Positions 55,305 to 63,233 of a DNA stretch of 64,000 nt are shown here, piece by piece. The stretch spans positions 186,001-250,000 of the forward strand of contig NZ_SLWS01000004.1 in assembly GCF_004345645.1 (NCBI RefSeq). The letters are read 5' to 3'. The notes beneath the pieces are model-generated. The model did no database searches, was not told the DNA's origin, and was given only the letters and a program-made list of their open reading frames with translations. The stretch's first letter is position 1. The number at the start of each line of letters is the position of its first letter. The position numbers were made by a program, and so were the translations under genes. This stretch comes from Actinocrispum wychmicini (GTDB taxonomy: Bacteria; Actinomycetota; Actinomycetes; Mycobacteriales; Pseudonocardiaceae).

Positions 55305-56066
55305 ATGGACTTGCGGCTTTCCGGAAGAGTATTCATCGTCACCGGAGCGTCCGCCGGGATCGGCGAGGCCACGGTGCGGCTGCTAACGGCCGAGGGAGCC
55401 GTTGTGGTCGGCGTGGCCCGAAAACCCCGCCGCGACGAGGATGTCGCCGCTGATGTCGCCGACCGGGCCGCGGCCCAGCTGGTGGTGGACACGGTGCTGG
55501 AGCGGCACGGTCGGCTCGACGGGCTGGTCAACAACGTGGGCGGGCTCGACTCCCGGACCAGTTTCCTGGACGTCAGCGACGACGACTGGCTGGCCACGTT
55601 CGACCTGAACTTCCACTCGGTCGTGCGGTTCAGCCGCGCCGCCCTGCCCGCGTTGACCGAGCACGGCGGCAGCCTGGTGCACGTGGCCAGCGAGGCGGCC
55701 CGGTTCCCGGACACCTCGCTGGTCGACTACGCCGCAGCGAAGACCGCACTGTTGTCGATGTCCAAGACACTGGCCGGGGAGTTCGGCCCGCGTGGGGTGC
55801 GGTCCAACGTGGTCTCACCGGGCCCGACCCGCACGTGGCTGTGGGATCGGCCCGGCGGTTTCGCCGACCAGTTGGCCGACCAGTTCAAGCTTCCGGTGGA
55901 CGAGGCGATCGAGCACTTCGTCCGCGATGTCCGCAGGCTGCCGTCCGGGCGGCTGGGCACCCCGCAGGAAGTCGCCGGGGTGATCGCCTACTTGTTGTCG
56001 CCGCTGACCAGCCAGGTCACCGGGGCCGAGTGGGCGATCGACGGCGGCGCGCTCCGGCAGATCTGA
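55305..56066 (+). CDS. Short-chain dehydrogenase/reductase
   Basis: A 253-residue classical SDR. It has VTGASAGIGEATV, a VNNVGG motif, the catalytic Ser in VHVASEAARF, and Tyr-Lys in VDYAAAKTALL. It ends GAEWAIDGGALRQI. The active site is complete. The ATG at 55305 follows GGGAGGGG. It is the first gene of the plus-strand operon and may oxidise or reduce a sugar hydroxyl or ketone in the pathway. The substrate is unknown. Confidence 0.83.
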   Translation: MDLRLSGRVFIVTGASAGIGEATVRLLTAEGAVVVGVARKPRRDEDVAADVADRAAAQLVVDTVLERHGRLDGLVNNVGGLDSRTSFLDVSDDDWLATFDLNFHSVVRFSRAALPALTEHGGSLVHVASEAARFPDTSLVDYAAAKTALLSMSKTLAGEFGPRGVRSNVVSPGPTRTWLWDRPGGFADQLADQFKLPVDEAIEHFVRDVRRLPSGRLGTPQEVAGVIAYLLSPLTSQVTGAEWAIDGGALRQI

Positions 56067-56091
56067 CCGTTCGCTTTCGGGGAGTACGGCG

Positions 56092-57291
56092 ATGACAGTC
56101 GCTTTGTTGGCCCTGGCCATCGGCGCATTCGGCATTGGCACCACCGAGTTCGTCATCGTCGGGCTGCTGCCGCAGGTCGCCGCCGACCTCGGGGTGTCGA
56201 TTCCCGGCGCCGGCCTGCTGGTCTCGGGGTACGCGCTGAGCGTGGTGATCGGCGCGCCGCTGATGACCGCCGCGGGCTCACGCCTGCCTCGAAAAACCAT
56301 GCTGGTCCTGCTGATGGCCGTCTTCCTGGCCGGGAACGCGGTGTGCGCGGTGGCCGGAAACTACGCGCTGCTGATGGTGGGCCGTGCGGTGGCGGCGCTG
56401 TGTCACGGCGCCTTCTTCGGGATCGGCTCCGTGGTGGCGGCCAACCTGGTCGCCCCGAACAAACGCGCCAGCGCGATCGCGATGATGTTCACTGGGCTGA
56501 CCGTGGCGAACGTGCTCGGCGTGCCACTGGGCACCGCGCTCGGCCAGCAGTTCGGCTGGCGCTCCACGTTCTGGGCGGTCACCGCGCTCGGCGTGGCCGG
56601 GATCATCGGCGTCATCACGCTCGTGCCGCGGCAGCCCAGGCCCGACGGCGGTATCTGCGGCGAGTTGGCCGTGTTCCGCCGTCCGCAGGTATGGCTGGCG
56701 CTGGTGACGACCACGCTCGGCTTCGCCGGGGTGTTCGCGTCGTTCACCTACATCGCGCCGATGATGACGCAGGTCGCCGGGTTCTCCGCGGGCGCGGTGA
56801 GCTGGCTGCTGATCCTGTTCGGCGCCGGGTTGTGCGTGGGCAACGTGGTCGGCGGGCGGGCCGCCGACCGCAGCCTGATGCCCAGCCTGTACGTCATCCT
56901 TGCGCTTCTTGCGGCCGTGCTGCTGATCTTCGTGTTCACCGCACAGGCACAGCTCGCCGCGGCGGTGACGATCGTGTTGTTCGGTGCGGCCGGTTTCGCC
57001 ACGGTTCCAGCCCTGCAAATGCGGGTGATGGACAAGGCCGAGGGGGCGCCCGCGCTGGCCTCTGCGGCCAACATCGCCGCGTTCAACCTGGGCAACGCCA
57101 TCGGGGCGTGGCTGGGCGGGCTGACCATTGACGCCGGACTGGGCTACACGTCACCCAATTGGGTCGGTGCCGCCCTCGCGCTGTCCGGATTGTCGATAGC
57201 TGTCCTGTCCGGTTCACTCGATCGGCGGGGTAGGCATTCCACTTCCGTGCAGCAACCTGCGGCGCAATTCCCTGTCGGCGGCGGCCGGTGA
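56092..57291 (+). CDS. MFS efflux protein (AraJ/chloramphenicol-resistance type, 12 TM)
   Basis: A 399-residue, about 12-span transporter. The N terminus TVALLALAIGAFGIGTTEFV followed by GLLPQVAADLGVSIPGAGLL is typical of the AraJ/Cmx group of sugar and drug efflux proteins. It follows the SDR by 25 bp with GGGAG before the ATG. With the DHA2 protein it gives the cluster two exporters, suggesting a toxic or secreted product. Confidence 0.85.
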   Translation: MTVALLALAIGAFGIGTTEFVIVGLLPQVAADLGVSIPGAGLLVSGYALSVVIGAPLMTAAGSRLPRKTMLVLLMAVFLAGNAVCAVAGNYALLMVGRAVAALCHGAFFGIGSVVAANLVAPNKRASAIAMMFTGLTVANVLGVPLGTALGQQFGWRSTFWAVTALGVAGIIGVITLVPRQPRPDGGICGELAVFRRPQVWLALVTTTLGFAGVFASFTYIAPMMTQVAGFSAGAVSWLLILFGAGLCVGNVVGGRAADRSLMPSLYVILALLAAVLLIFVFTAQAQLAAAVTIVLFGAAGFATVPALQMRVMDKAEGAPALASAANIAAFNLGNAIGAWLGGLTIDAGLGYTSPNWVGAALALSGLSIAVLSGSLDRRGRHSTSVQQPAAQFPVGGGR

Positions 57292-57515
57292 GCGGTTTAC
57301 CTGCGCAATTGTTCACGGCGGCGGAATGTGGGACGAGCTCCGCAGCGCGCTTGACACCCGCTCCGCGATGCCGGTACGTTGACCGAGGGGAAGCTCTGGG
57401 GATCCGACGCACCGTCCGCGTAATTCCTTTGTTTTACGGTTTGTCCTTTTTGTGTTCCGGACTATGGCGTCCTATGTCATGGGCATGTCCACAAATAAAG
57501 GGGGGCGTTACTGAT

Positions 57516-59174
57516 ATGCGCAAAACAAGTGGTGTCAACCGCCGATCAGTTTTATTCGGGGCGGCAGCGGCCACCGGTGCCCTGACGGTCGGCACGACGA
57601 GCGCCCAGGCTGAGCGTGCGGCTGTCCCGGTACTCGCGGGCGCGACCATCCGCGCCGGCGACCCGCGTTATCCCGAACTGACCACCGGCAACAACCAGCG
57701 GTTCGTGGCACGGCCGGACTACGTCCGCATGATCACCTCCGCAGAGGACGCCGAACGCGCGGTCCGCGACGTCGTGCGGGCCGGCAAGCGGGTCTCGATC
57801 CGAGGCGGCGGGCACTGCTTCTCCGACTTCGTGTGCAATCCCGAGGTCGAGGTCATCCTGGACGTCTCGGAGATGACGCGGGTGTCCTACGACCCGGCCC
57901 GCCGCGCGTTCGCCGTCGAGGCGGGTGCACGACTGATCAACGTGTACGAGGCGCTGTTCAAGGGCTGGAACGTCACCATTCCCGGCGGAATCTGCTACAG
58001 CGTCGGCATCGCCGGGCACATCGCGGGCGGCGGGTACGGCCTGCTGTCGCGGGCGCACGGTCTGACCGTCGACCACCTGTACGCCGTCGAGGTCGTCGTG
58101 GTCGAGGACGGCGGCCGGGTCCGCACCGTGGTGGCCACGCGCGAGGAGGGCGATCCGAACCGGGACCTGTGGTGGGCGCACACCGGGGGCGGGGGCGGCA
58201 ACTTCGGCATGGTGACGCGCTACTGGTTCCGCTCCCCGGGCGCGACCGGCATGAACCCGTCCGACCAGTTGATCTCGCCGCCGTCCAAGGTGCTGGTCAG
58301 CGCAATCGAGTTCCCGTGGGACCAGCTTGACGAGGGCAAGTTCCACCAGCTGCTGAAGAACTTCGGCGCGTGGCATGAGCGCAACGCGGCCCCGGACTCG
58401 CCCGCGAGGAGCCTGAGCAGCCTGTTCAACGTCAGCTCGAAAGCGCACGGCAGCCTCGGGATGTTCACCCAGGTCGACGCGGGCGCGCCGGGTGCCCGCA
58501 AGCTGCTGGACGACTACCTGGCCGCGATCACCGAGGGCGTCGGGATCACGCCGCGCTCCGCGATCCGCCCGATGGGTGAGATCGGTGCCCTGCCGGGCTT
58601 TACCGCTCCCCGTGAGCTGCCGTGGCTGCAGGCCACCCGGATGGTCGGCACGAACAACCCCACCATCACCAACCCGAGCTCGCGCGGCGGCCACAAGTCG
58701 GCCTACATGCTCAAGAACTTCTCCGACGCGCAGATCGCCGCGGTGTACAAGCACATGACCCACCCGGACTTCCAGAACCCAGACACCATGCTCGTGCTGT
58801 TCTCCTTCGGTGGCAAGGTGAACGCCGTCAGTCCACACGAGACTGCCAACGCGCAGCGGGGCAGCGTCTTCAAGATGTGCTTCCAGACGTTCTGGGAGAA
58901 ACCCGAGGACGATCCGTTCTACCTCGACTGGCTGCGTGAGCTCTACGGCGAGTTCTTCGCCGCGACCGGCGGCGTCCCGGTGCCTGGCACCTCGGCCGAC
59001 GGCTGCTACATCAACTACCCGGACAACGACGTCGCCAACCCGTCCTACAACAAGTCCGGCGTGCCCTGGTCGACCTTGTACTACAAGGACAACTACCCCC
59101 GGTTGCAGCGGGTCAAGCGGCGCTACGACCCGACGAACTACTTCCGGCACAAGTTGTCCATCCAACCGGCATGA
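57516..59174 (+). CDS. Tat-exported bicovalent flavin oxidase (BBE-like)
   Basis: A 552-residue FAD-linked oxidase. The Tat signal NRRSVLFGAAAATGALTVG ends near AQAE. His100 in RGGGHC and Cys160 in PGGICYSVG are the two flavin-attachment positions of the berberine bridge enzyme group. The C-terminal BBE segment is YPDNDVANPSYNKSGVPWST followed by KRRYDPTNYFRH. Bacterial relatives (AknOx, GilR, TamL) oxidise sugar hydroxyls or hemiacetals. Here the sugar oxidation feeding the AUDH-like proteins is a likely role, but it acts outside the cytoplasm. The ATG at 57516 follows a GGGGGG-rich site. Confidence 0.87.
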   Translation: MRKTSGVNRRSVLFGAAAATGALTVGTTSAQAERAAVPVLAGATIRAGDPRYPELTTGNNQRFVARPDYVRMITSAEDAERAVRDVVRAGKRVSIRGGGHCFSDFVCNPEVEVILDVSEMTRVSYDPARRAFAVEAGARLINVYEALFKGWNVTIPGGICYSVGIAGHIAGGGYGLLSRAHGLTVDHLYAVEVVVVEDGGRVRTVVATREEGDPNRDLWWAHTGGGGGNFGMVTRYWFRSPGATGMNPSDQLISPPSKVLVSAIEFPWDQLDEGKFHQLLKNFGAWHERNAAPDSPARSLSSLFNVSSKAHGSLGMFTQVDAGAPGARKLLDDYLAAITEGVGITPRSAIRPMGEIGALPGFTAPRELPWLQATRMVGTNNPTITNPSSRGGHKSAYMLKNFSDAQIAAVYKHMTHPDFQNPDTMLVLFSFGGKVNAVSPHETANAQRGSVFKMCFQTFWEKPEDDPFYLDWLRELYGEFFAATGGVPVPGTSADGCYINYPDNDVANPSYNKSGVPWSTLYYKDNYPRLQRVKRRYDPTNYFRHKLSIQPA

Positions 59175-59205
59175 CAGCTGTCTTCCGCTGGGAGGGGAGG
59201 AAGGC

Positions 59206-60180
59206 ATGACCAGTCAGCCCACCGTGGAGTCACCGGCGCTCGGCCCGGTCCGCACGGTCCGGATCGCCGAGCTGAAACCGGGCGCCTCGCCGAGGTCCGG
59301 CGGGCAGGTCGCGCAGTACGTGCGGCTGCTCGCCGAGGCGGAGTCCGACCTGCCGCCGATCATCGTCGACGCGGCGACCATGCGGGTGATCGACGGTATG
59401 CACCGGCTGCGGGCGGCGACCGCGCGCGGCGAGGACACGATCGAGGTGCGGCTGTTCGAGGGCAGCCCGTTCGAGGTCTTCGTGTTCGCCGTGCGGGCCA
59501 ACGTCGAGCATGGCCTGCCGCTGTCACTGAAGGACCGCTCCACCGCCGCCGAACGGATCATTCGCTGGCGGCCGGAGTGGTCCGACCGGGCCATCGCGTC
59601 GGTCGCCGGTCTCGCGTCCGGGACCGTCGCGGCGATCCGGGCTAGGACGGGCAAGACCACCGCGCCAATCCGGATCGGCCTGGACGGCAAGGCCCGACCG
59701 GTCAGCGGGGCGGAGGGCAGGCGCTCCGCGTACGAGTTCATGGTCGGCAACCCGGGCGCGTCACTGCGCGCGATCGCCAAGGCCGCTGGGATCTCCGTCG
59801 GCACCGCGCGTGACGTCCGCGAACGGCTCCGCCGCGGCGAGGACCCGTTGCTGCCCAAGCAACGGGCCGAACTGATGGGTGCTGCCGAGCCCGTTGTGCT
59901 GCCGGTGCCGTCGCTGCGGCCGGTGGCGGACCGGCGGGCGGCGCTGGACGCACTGCGCAACGATCCGTCGGTGCGCTACGCCATCCTCGGCCGGATGCTG
60001 TTACGACTGCTGGACGTGCACGCCATCGGTCCGGCCGAGTGGCAGCGGCTGGCCGACGCGGTGCCGATCCACCACGCCGAGATGATGTCCGACCTGGCCC
60101 ACGAGTACGCGGGTGCCTGGCGGGAGTTCGCCGAACACCTCCGGCGCCGCCGCACCACGGCCGCCGCTCAGAAGTCCTGA
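59206..60180 (+). CDS. StrR-like pathway regulator (ParB-N fold)
   Basis: A 324-residue DNA-binding protein of the StrR/NovG/Bbr group. A ParB-like N-terminal domain covers VRIAELKPGASPRSGG, DAATMRVIDGMHRLRAA and FVFAVRANVEHGLPLSLKDR. A helix-turn-helix lies near ASLRAIAKAAGISVGTARDV. These activators control single antibiotic clusters. The ATG follows GGAGGGGAGG. It lies between the oxidase and WecB genes, so it probably activates region C. Its end overlaps the convergent regulator by 13 bp. Confidence 0.87.
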   Translation: MTSQPTVESPALGPVRTVRIAELKPGASPRSGGQVAQYVRLLAEAESDLPPIIVDAATMRVIDGMHRLRAATARGEDTIEVRLFEGSPFEVFVFAVRANVEHGLPLSLKDRSTAAERIIRWRPEWSDRAIASVAGLASGTVAAIRARTGKTTAPIRIGLDGKARPVSGAEGRRSAYEFMVGNPGASLRAIAKAAGISVGTARDVRERLRRGEDPLLPKQRAELMGAAEPVVLPVPSLRPVADRRAALDALRNDPSVRYAILGRMLLRLLDVHAIGPAEWQRLADAVPIHHAEMMSDLAHEYAGAWREFAEHLRRRRTTAAAQKS

Positions 60181-61066
60181 ATCGCCCGCTCCGCCGCGGG
60201 CTGCTGCGCACCGGCACGCATCAGCCGCAGCGCGGCCTCCGACGGGGTGCCCGGCTCGGCGCTGTAAATCAGGATCCGGTGCGCCGAGTCGTCGGGCAGC
60301 TGCACGACCTCGAACGACAGCTCCAACTGGCCGACGACCGGGTGGTGGAAGTACTTCACCCCGAATGTGCAGTTGAGCACCGGATGCCGGGACCACAGGG
60401 CGGCGAACTCGGTGCTTTTCATGCACAGCTCACCGATCAGTTCGGTCAGATGACGGTCGTCCGGATGACGCCCGGCGACCAATCGCAGCGAGGCGACCGA
60501 ACGTTTGCCTCAACCTCCCAGCGTGAGTACAACTCGCGCGTGTGTTCGTCGAGGAAAAGCATTCTGGTGAGATTAGGGCGGGTGGCCGCCGAATACGGAC
60601 TTTCTGCGTGATAATCGCCGGCGAGCAATTGATGACCGAGCCTGTTCCAGGCCAGTACGTCACTGCGGCGGTCCATCGCGACCACCGCGACCACCGCGAC
60701 GCCGTCCATCGCGGCGATCAGCTGGCGGGTGGTCGGCCGTGTGGCCTCCGGGCGGGTCGCCTGGCGGCGCTTGCGCTTGGCGGGCCGCGCGAGGTTGCGC
60801 AGATGGGCCGTCTCGTCGTCGTTCAGCCGCAGCGCGCGGGCGATCGCGTCCAGCACGTCGTCTGACGCGTTCTGGCTTTGTCCCTGCTCAAGACGGGTGT
60901 AGTAGGTCACACTTACGCCGGCCAGCTGGGCCAGCTCCTCGCGGCGCAGGCCGGGCACCCGCCGGGCACCATAGGAGGAGATGCCGACCTCCTCCGGCCG
61001 CAGCCGCGCCCGCCGGGGCCGCAGGAAATCACCAAGCTCCGTGTCCACTTCACCAGTGTCCCGCAC
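60168..61066 (-). pseudogene. XRE/MmyB-type regulator with a frameshift
   Basis: The N-terminal helix-turn-helix (PGLRREELAQLAGVSVTYYT, RLEQGQSQNASDDVL) and the start of an MmyB ligand-binding domain lie in one frame up to about 60500. The domain continues in another frame as VAGRHPDDRHLTELIGELCM and KYFHHPVVGQLELSFEVVQL. One base inserted or lost near EANVRS separates them. Apart from this the 300-residue protein is complete, so a sequencing error or very recent mutation is possible. It is divergent from WecB. Confidence 0.72.
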
Positions 61067-61336
61067 AACCGCAGACGCGTCCTGTCCCTGTCAGGGTCAC
61101 CCTTGTCACCAGGCGGAAAGCAATTCCCCCTGGGTACCATGCCGCCACTCACATTTCAGGGTGTGCAACCGTCGAAGATGTAGTGTTGCACATCGATTCC
61201 TCACCGGCGCTCGTGCGTCTAGCATCGGTGAATATTCGCCACCTCGGCGTCATGGCCGACGCCCATCCGAAGCGTCACACCAGTCCATTAAGGCCGTCAG
61301 GGGGACATGCCCTTTCGCGGCCACAGGAAGGACGTC

Positions 61337-62512
61337 ATGCGAAAGGTTGCTGTTATCCTCGGCACCCGGCCGGAGGCGGTCAAATGCGCCCCGGTGATCC
61401 GGGCGCTGCAGGACGACCCGCGGTTCAGCCCGGTCGTTCTGTCCACCGGGCAGCACCGGCAGATGCTCGACGAGACGCTCGACGCGTTCGGCATCACCCC
61501 GGATGTCGACCTCGGCGTGATGGCCGAACGGCAGACCCTGTCCCAGGTGACCCACCGGGCGTTGAGCGGGCTGGCGGAGCACCTGTCGGTCGCGCCGGTC
61601 GACGCGGTCATGGTGCACGGGGACACCGCCACCACGCTGGCTGGAGGCCTGGCCGGGTTCCACAACCAGATCCCGGTGGTGCACATCGAGGCGGGCCTGC
61701 GCAGCGGCGAGCAGTACTCGCCGTTCCCGGAGGAGGCCAACCGCAGGCTGGTCGCCCAGATCGCCGAGCTGCACCTGGCGCCGACGCCGGGCAACAGCGC
61801 CAACCTGATCCGCGAGGGCATCAGCGAGAACAAGATCGTCGTCACCGGCAACACGGTCATCGACGCGTTGCGGTGGGCCACTGCGCAGGCGGTCGGCTAC
61901 GGCGACCCGGCGCTGGAGGACCTGGACGACGACCCGCGACGGGTGATCCTCGCGTCGGCGCACCGACGCGAGTCGTGGAGCAGGCTCAACCAGATCGGCC
62001 AAGCGCTGCGCCAGGTCGCGGACACCGAGGACGTCCGGATCGTCGTGCCGCTGCACCGCAATCCCATTGTGCGGGAGGCGATGCTGCCGCAGATCAGCGG
62101 TATTTCGAACATCACCATCGTGGATCCGTTGCCGTACCTTCAGTTCTGCCGGTCGATGCTGCGCAGCGACATCATCGTGTCGGACAGCAGCGGGGCCGAG
62201 GAGGAGGGCCCGGCGCTCGGCAAGCCGACGTTGGTGCTGCGGGACGTCACCGAGCGGCCGGAAGCCGTCACGGCGGGCACGGCACGGCTCGTCGGTCGTA
62301 CCAGCGAGCGGATCGTCGCCGAGGTCACCGGCCTGCTGCACGACGACGTCCGGTACACCCAGATGTCCACCACCGCCAACCCGTACGGCGACGGCAAGGC
62401 GACCGACCGGGTGGTCGGTGCGCTGGCGCACTACTTCGGCGACGGCCCCGCGGTCGTTCCGTTCGTGCCGGGCAGCCGGATCGAGCCGGTCCCGGCCGGG
62501 CTGGCGGCGTGA
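61337..62512 (+). CDS. wecB: UDP-N-acetylglucosamine 2-epimerase (non-hydrolysing)
   Basis: A 391-residue WecB-type epimerase. It starts RKVAVILGTRPEAVKCAPVI and has HGDTATTLAG, the catalytic VVHIEAGLRSGEQYSPFPEE and SAHRRESWS, and the C-terminal SDSSGAEEEGPALGKPTLVL. It interconverts UDP-GlcNAc and UDP-ManNAc through a 2-acetamidoglucal intermediate. The ATG at 61337 fits the family start. Its stop overlaps the next start (TGATG), so it is coupled to the AUDH cupin-like gene. That is unusual for a cell-wall gene and indicates a pathway role. Confidence 0.9.
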   Translation: MRKVAVILGTRPEAVKCAPVIRALQDDPRFSPVVLSTGQHRQMLDETLDAFGITPDVDLGVMAERQTLSQVTHRALSGLAEHLSVAPVDAVMVHGDTATTLAGGLAGFHNQIPVVHIEAGLRSGEQYSPFPEEANRRLVAQIAELHLAPTPGNSANLIREGISENKIVVTGNTVIDALRWATAQAVGYGDPALEDLDDDPRRVILASAHRRESWSRLNQIGQALRQVADTEDVRIVVPLHRNPIVREAMLPQISGISNITIVDPLPYLQFCRSMLRSDIIVSDSSGAEEEGPALGKPTLVLRDVTERPEAVTAGTARLVGRTSERIVAEVTGLLHDDVRYTQMSTTANPYGDGKATDRVVGALAHYFGDGPAVVPFVPGSRIEPVPAGLAA

Positions 62513-63210
62513 TGGCGGGCACGAGTACGCGGATCAGCTGGTCGAACGCGTACATCGATGCTCGGTTCGTGGTGGAGCCCAAGGACTTTCGGGTCGACGG
62601 ACACACCATTGTGGTCAATCCCAACCTGACCCCGGTGACCGTGGGCGAGCCACCGGTCCGGCACATCCCAGCGTTCTCGTCGACCGTCCTGGTGGACACC
62701 ACCATCGAGCAGGGTGACAGCGTGCTGCTCTTGCGCGTGCTCAACGAGGACACCATCGCGAGCATCGTCGATCTGCCCGGCTGGCACCTGTTCGCCGACC
62801 TGCTGCCCGGGTTCCCGCGGTCGACGCTGCTGCACCGCGGGCCTGTCGAACGGATCGGCACCGTCGAATTCGACCCGGGCATCGCCCTGGGAGAGGACAA
62901 GTCGTTGGGCCAGCGAACTTTCGAAACGTCGGTGAACCTGTGGTTCGCCCCGGCCGGGACCGACTGCGCGATCCACAACGAGCACGACTTCATCGAGATC
63001 CACTCGCAGCTTCACGGCTACGGCCGGATGCAGAAGTTCAAGCAGCGGGACCACAGCACCCTGTACGAGGACCAGTTGATGAGTCCCGGTCACACCCCGC
63101 CCGTGCCGTTCTGCCGCACCAGACCGGACGGCGGGTTCACTTACCCATGGCACCAGTACCGCGCCGACACCGACTGTGTCTGGCTCGCTGTCGAGTACCA
63201 CGCCGTCTGA
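62512..63210 (+). CDS. AUDH cupin-domain homologue (stand-alone)
   Basis: A 232-residue cupin matching the C-terminal catalytic part of fungal aldos-2-ulose dehydratase. The metal site is CAIHNEHDFIEIHSQL (His155, His158, Glu162, His164). The late segment CRTRPDGGFTYPWHQY parallels WRTRPDG...DYPWHAW of the Phanerochaete enzyme, as I remember it. In fungi the enzyme dehydrates glucosone or 1,5-anhydrofructose toward pyranones. Here the domain is a separate gene, coupled to WecB by TGATG and 23 bp before the propeller gene. Confidence 0.72.
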   Translation: MAGTSTRISWSNAYIDARFVVEPKDFRVDGHTIVVNPNLTPVTVGEPPVRHIPAFSSTVLVDTTIEQGDSVLLLRVLNEDTIASIVDLPGWHLFADLLPGFPRSTLLHRGPVERIGTVEFDPGIALGEDKSLGQRTFETSVNLWFAPAGTDCAIHNEHDFIEIHSQLHGYGRMQKFKQRDHSTLYEDQLMSPGHTPPVPFCRTRPDGGFTYPWHQYRADTDCVWLAVEYHAV

Positions 63211-63233
63211 GGTTGCCGGGAAAGGAGACAGCC

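Noticed and set aside
57552..59207. Minus-strand 551-codon frame opposite the flavin oxidase
   Set aside because: Antisense shadow; the plus strand has a Tat signal, flavin-attachment residues and a BBE tail.
60739..63210. A single 823-codon plus-strand frame ending in the cupin protein
   Set aside because: Its first two thirds run out of frame through wecB and regulator DNA. The cupin has its own ATG overlapping the wecB stop.
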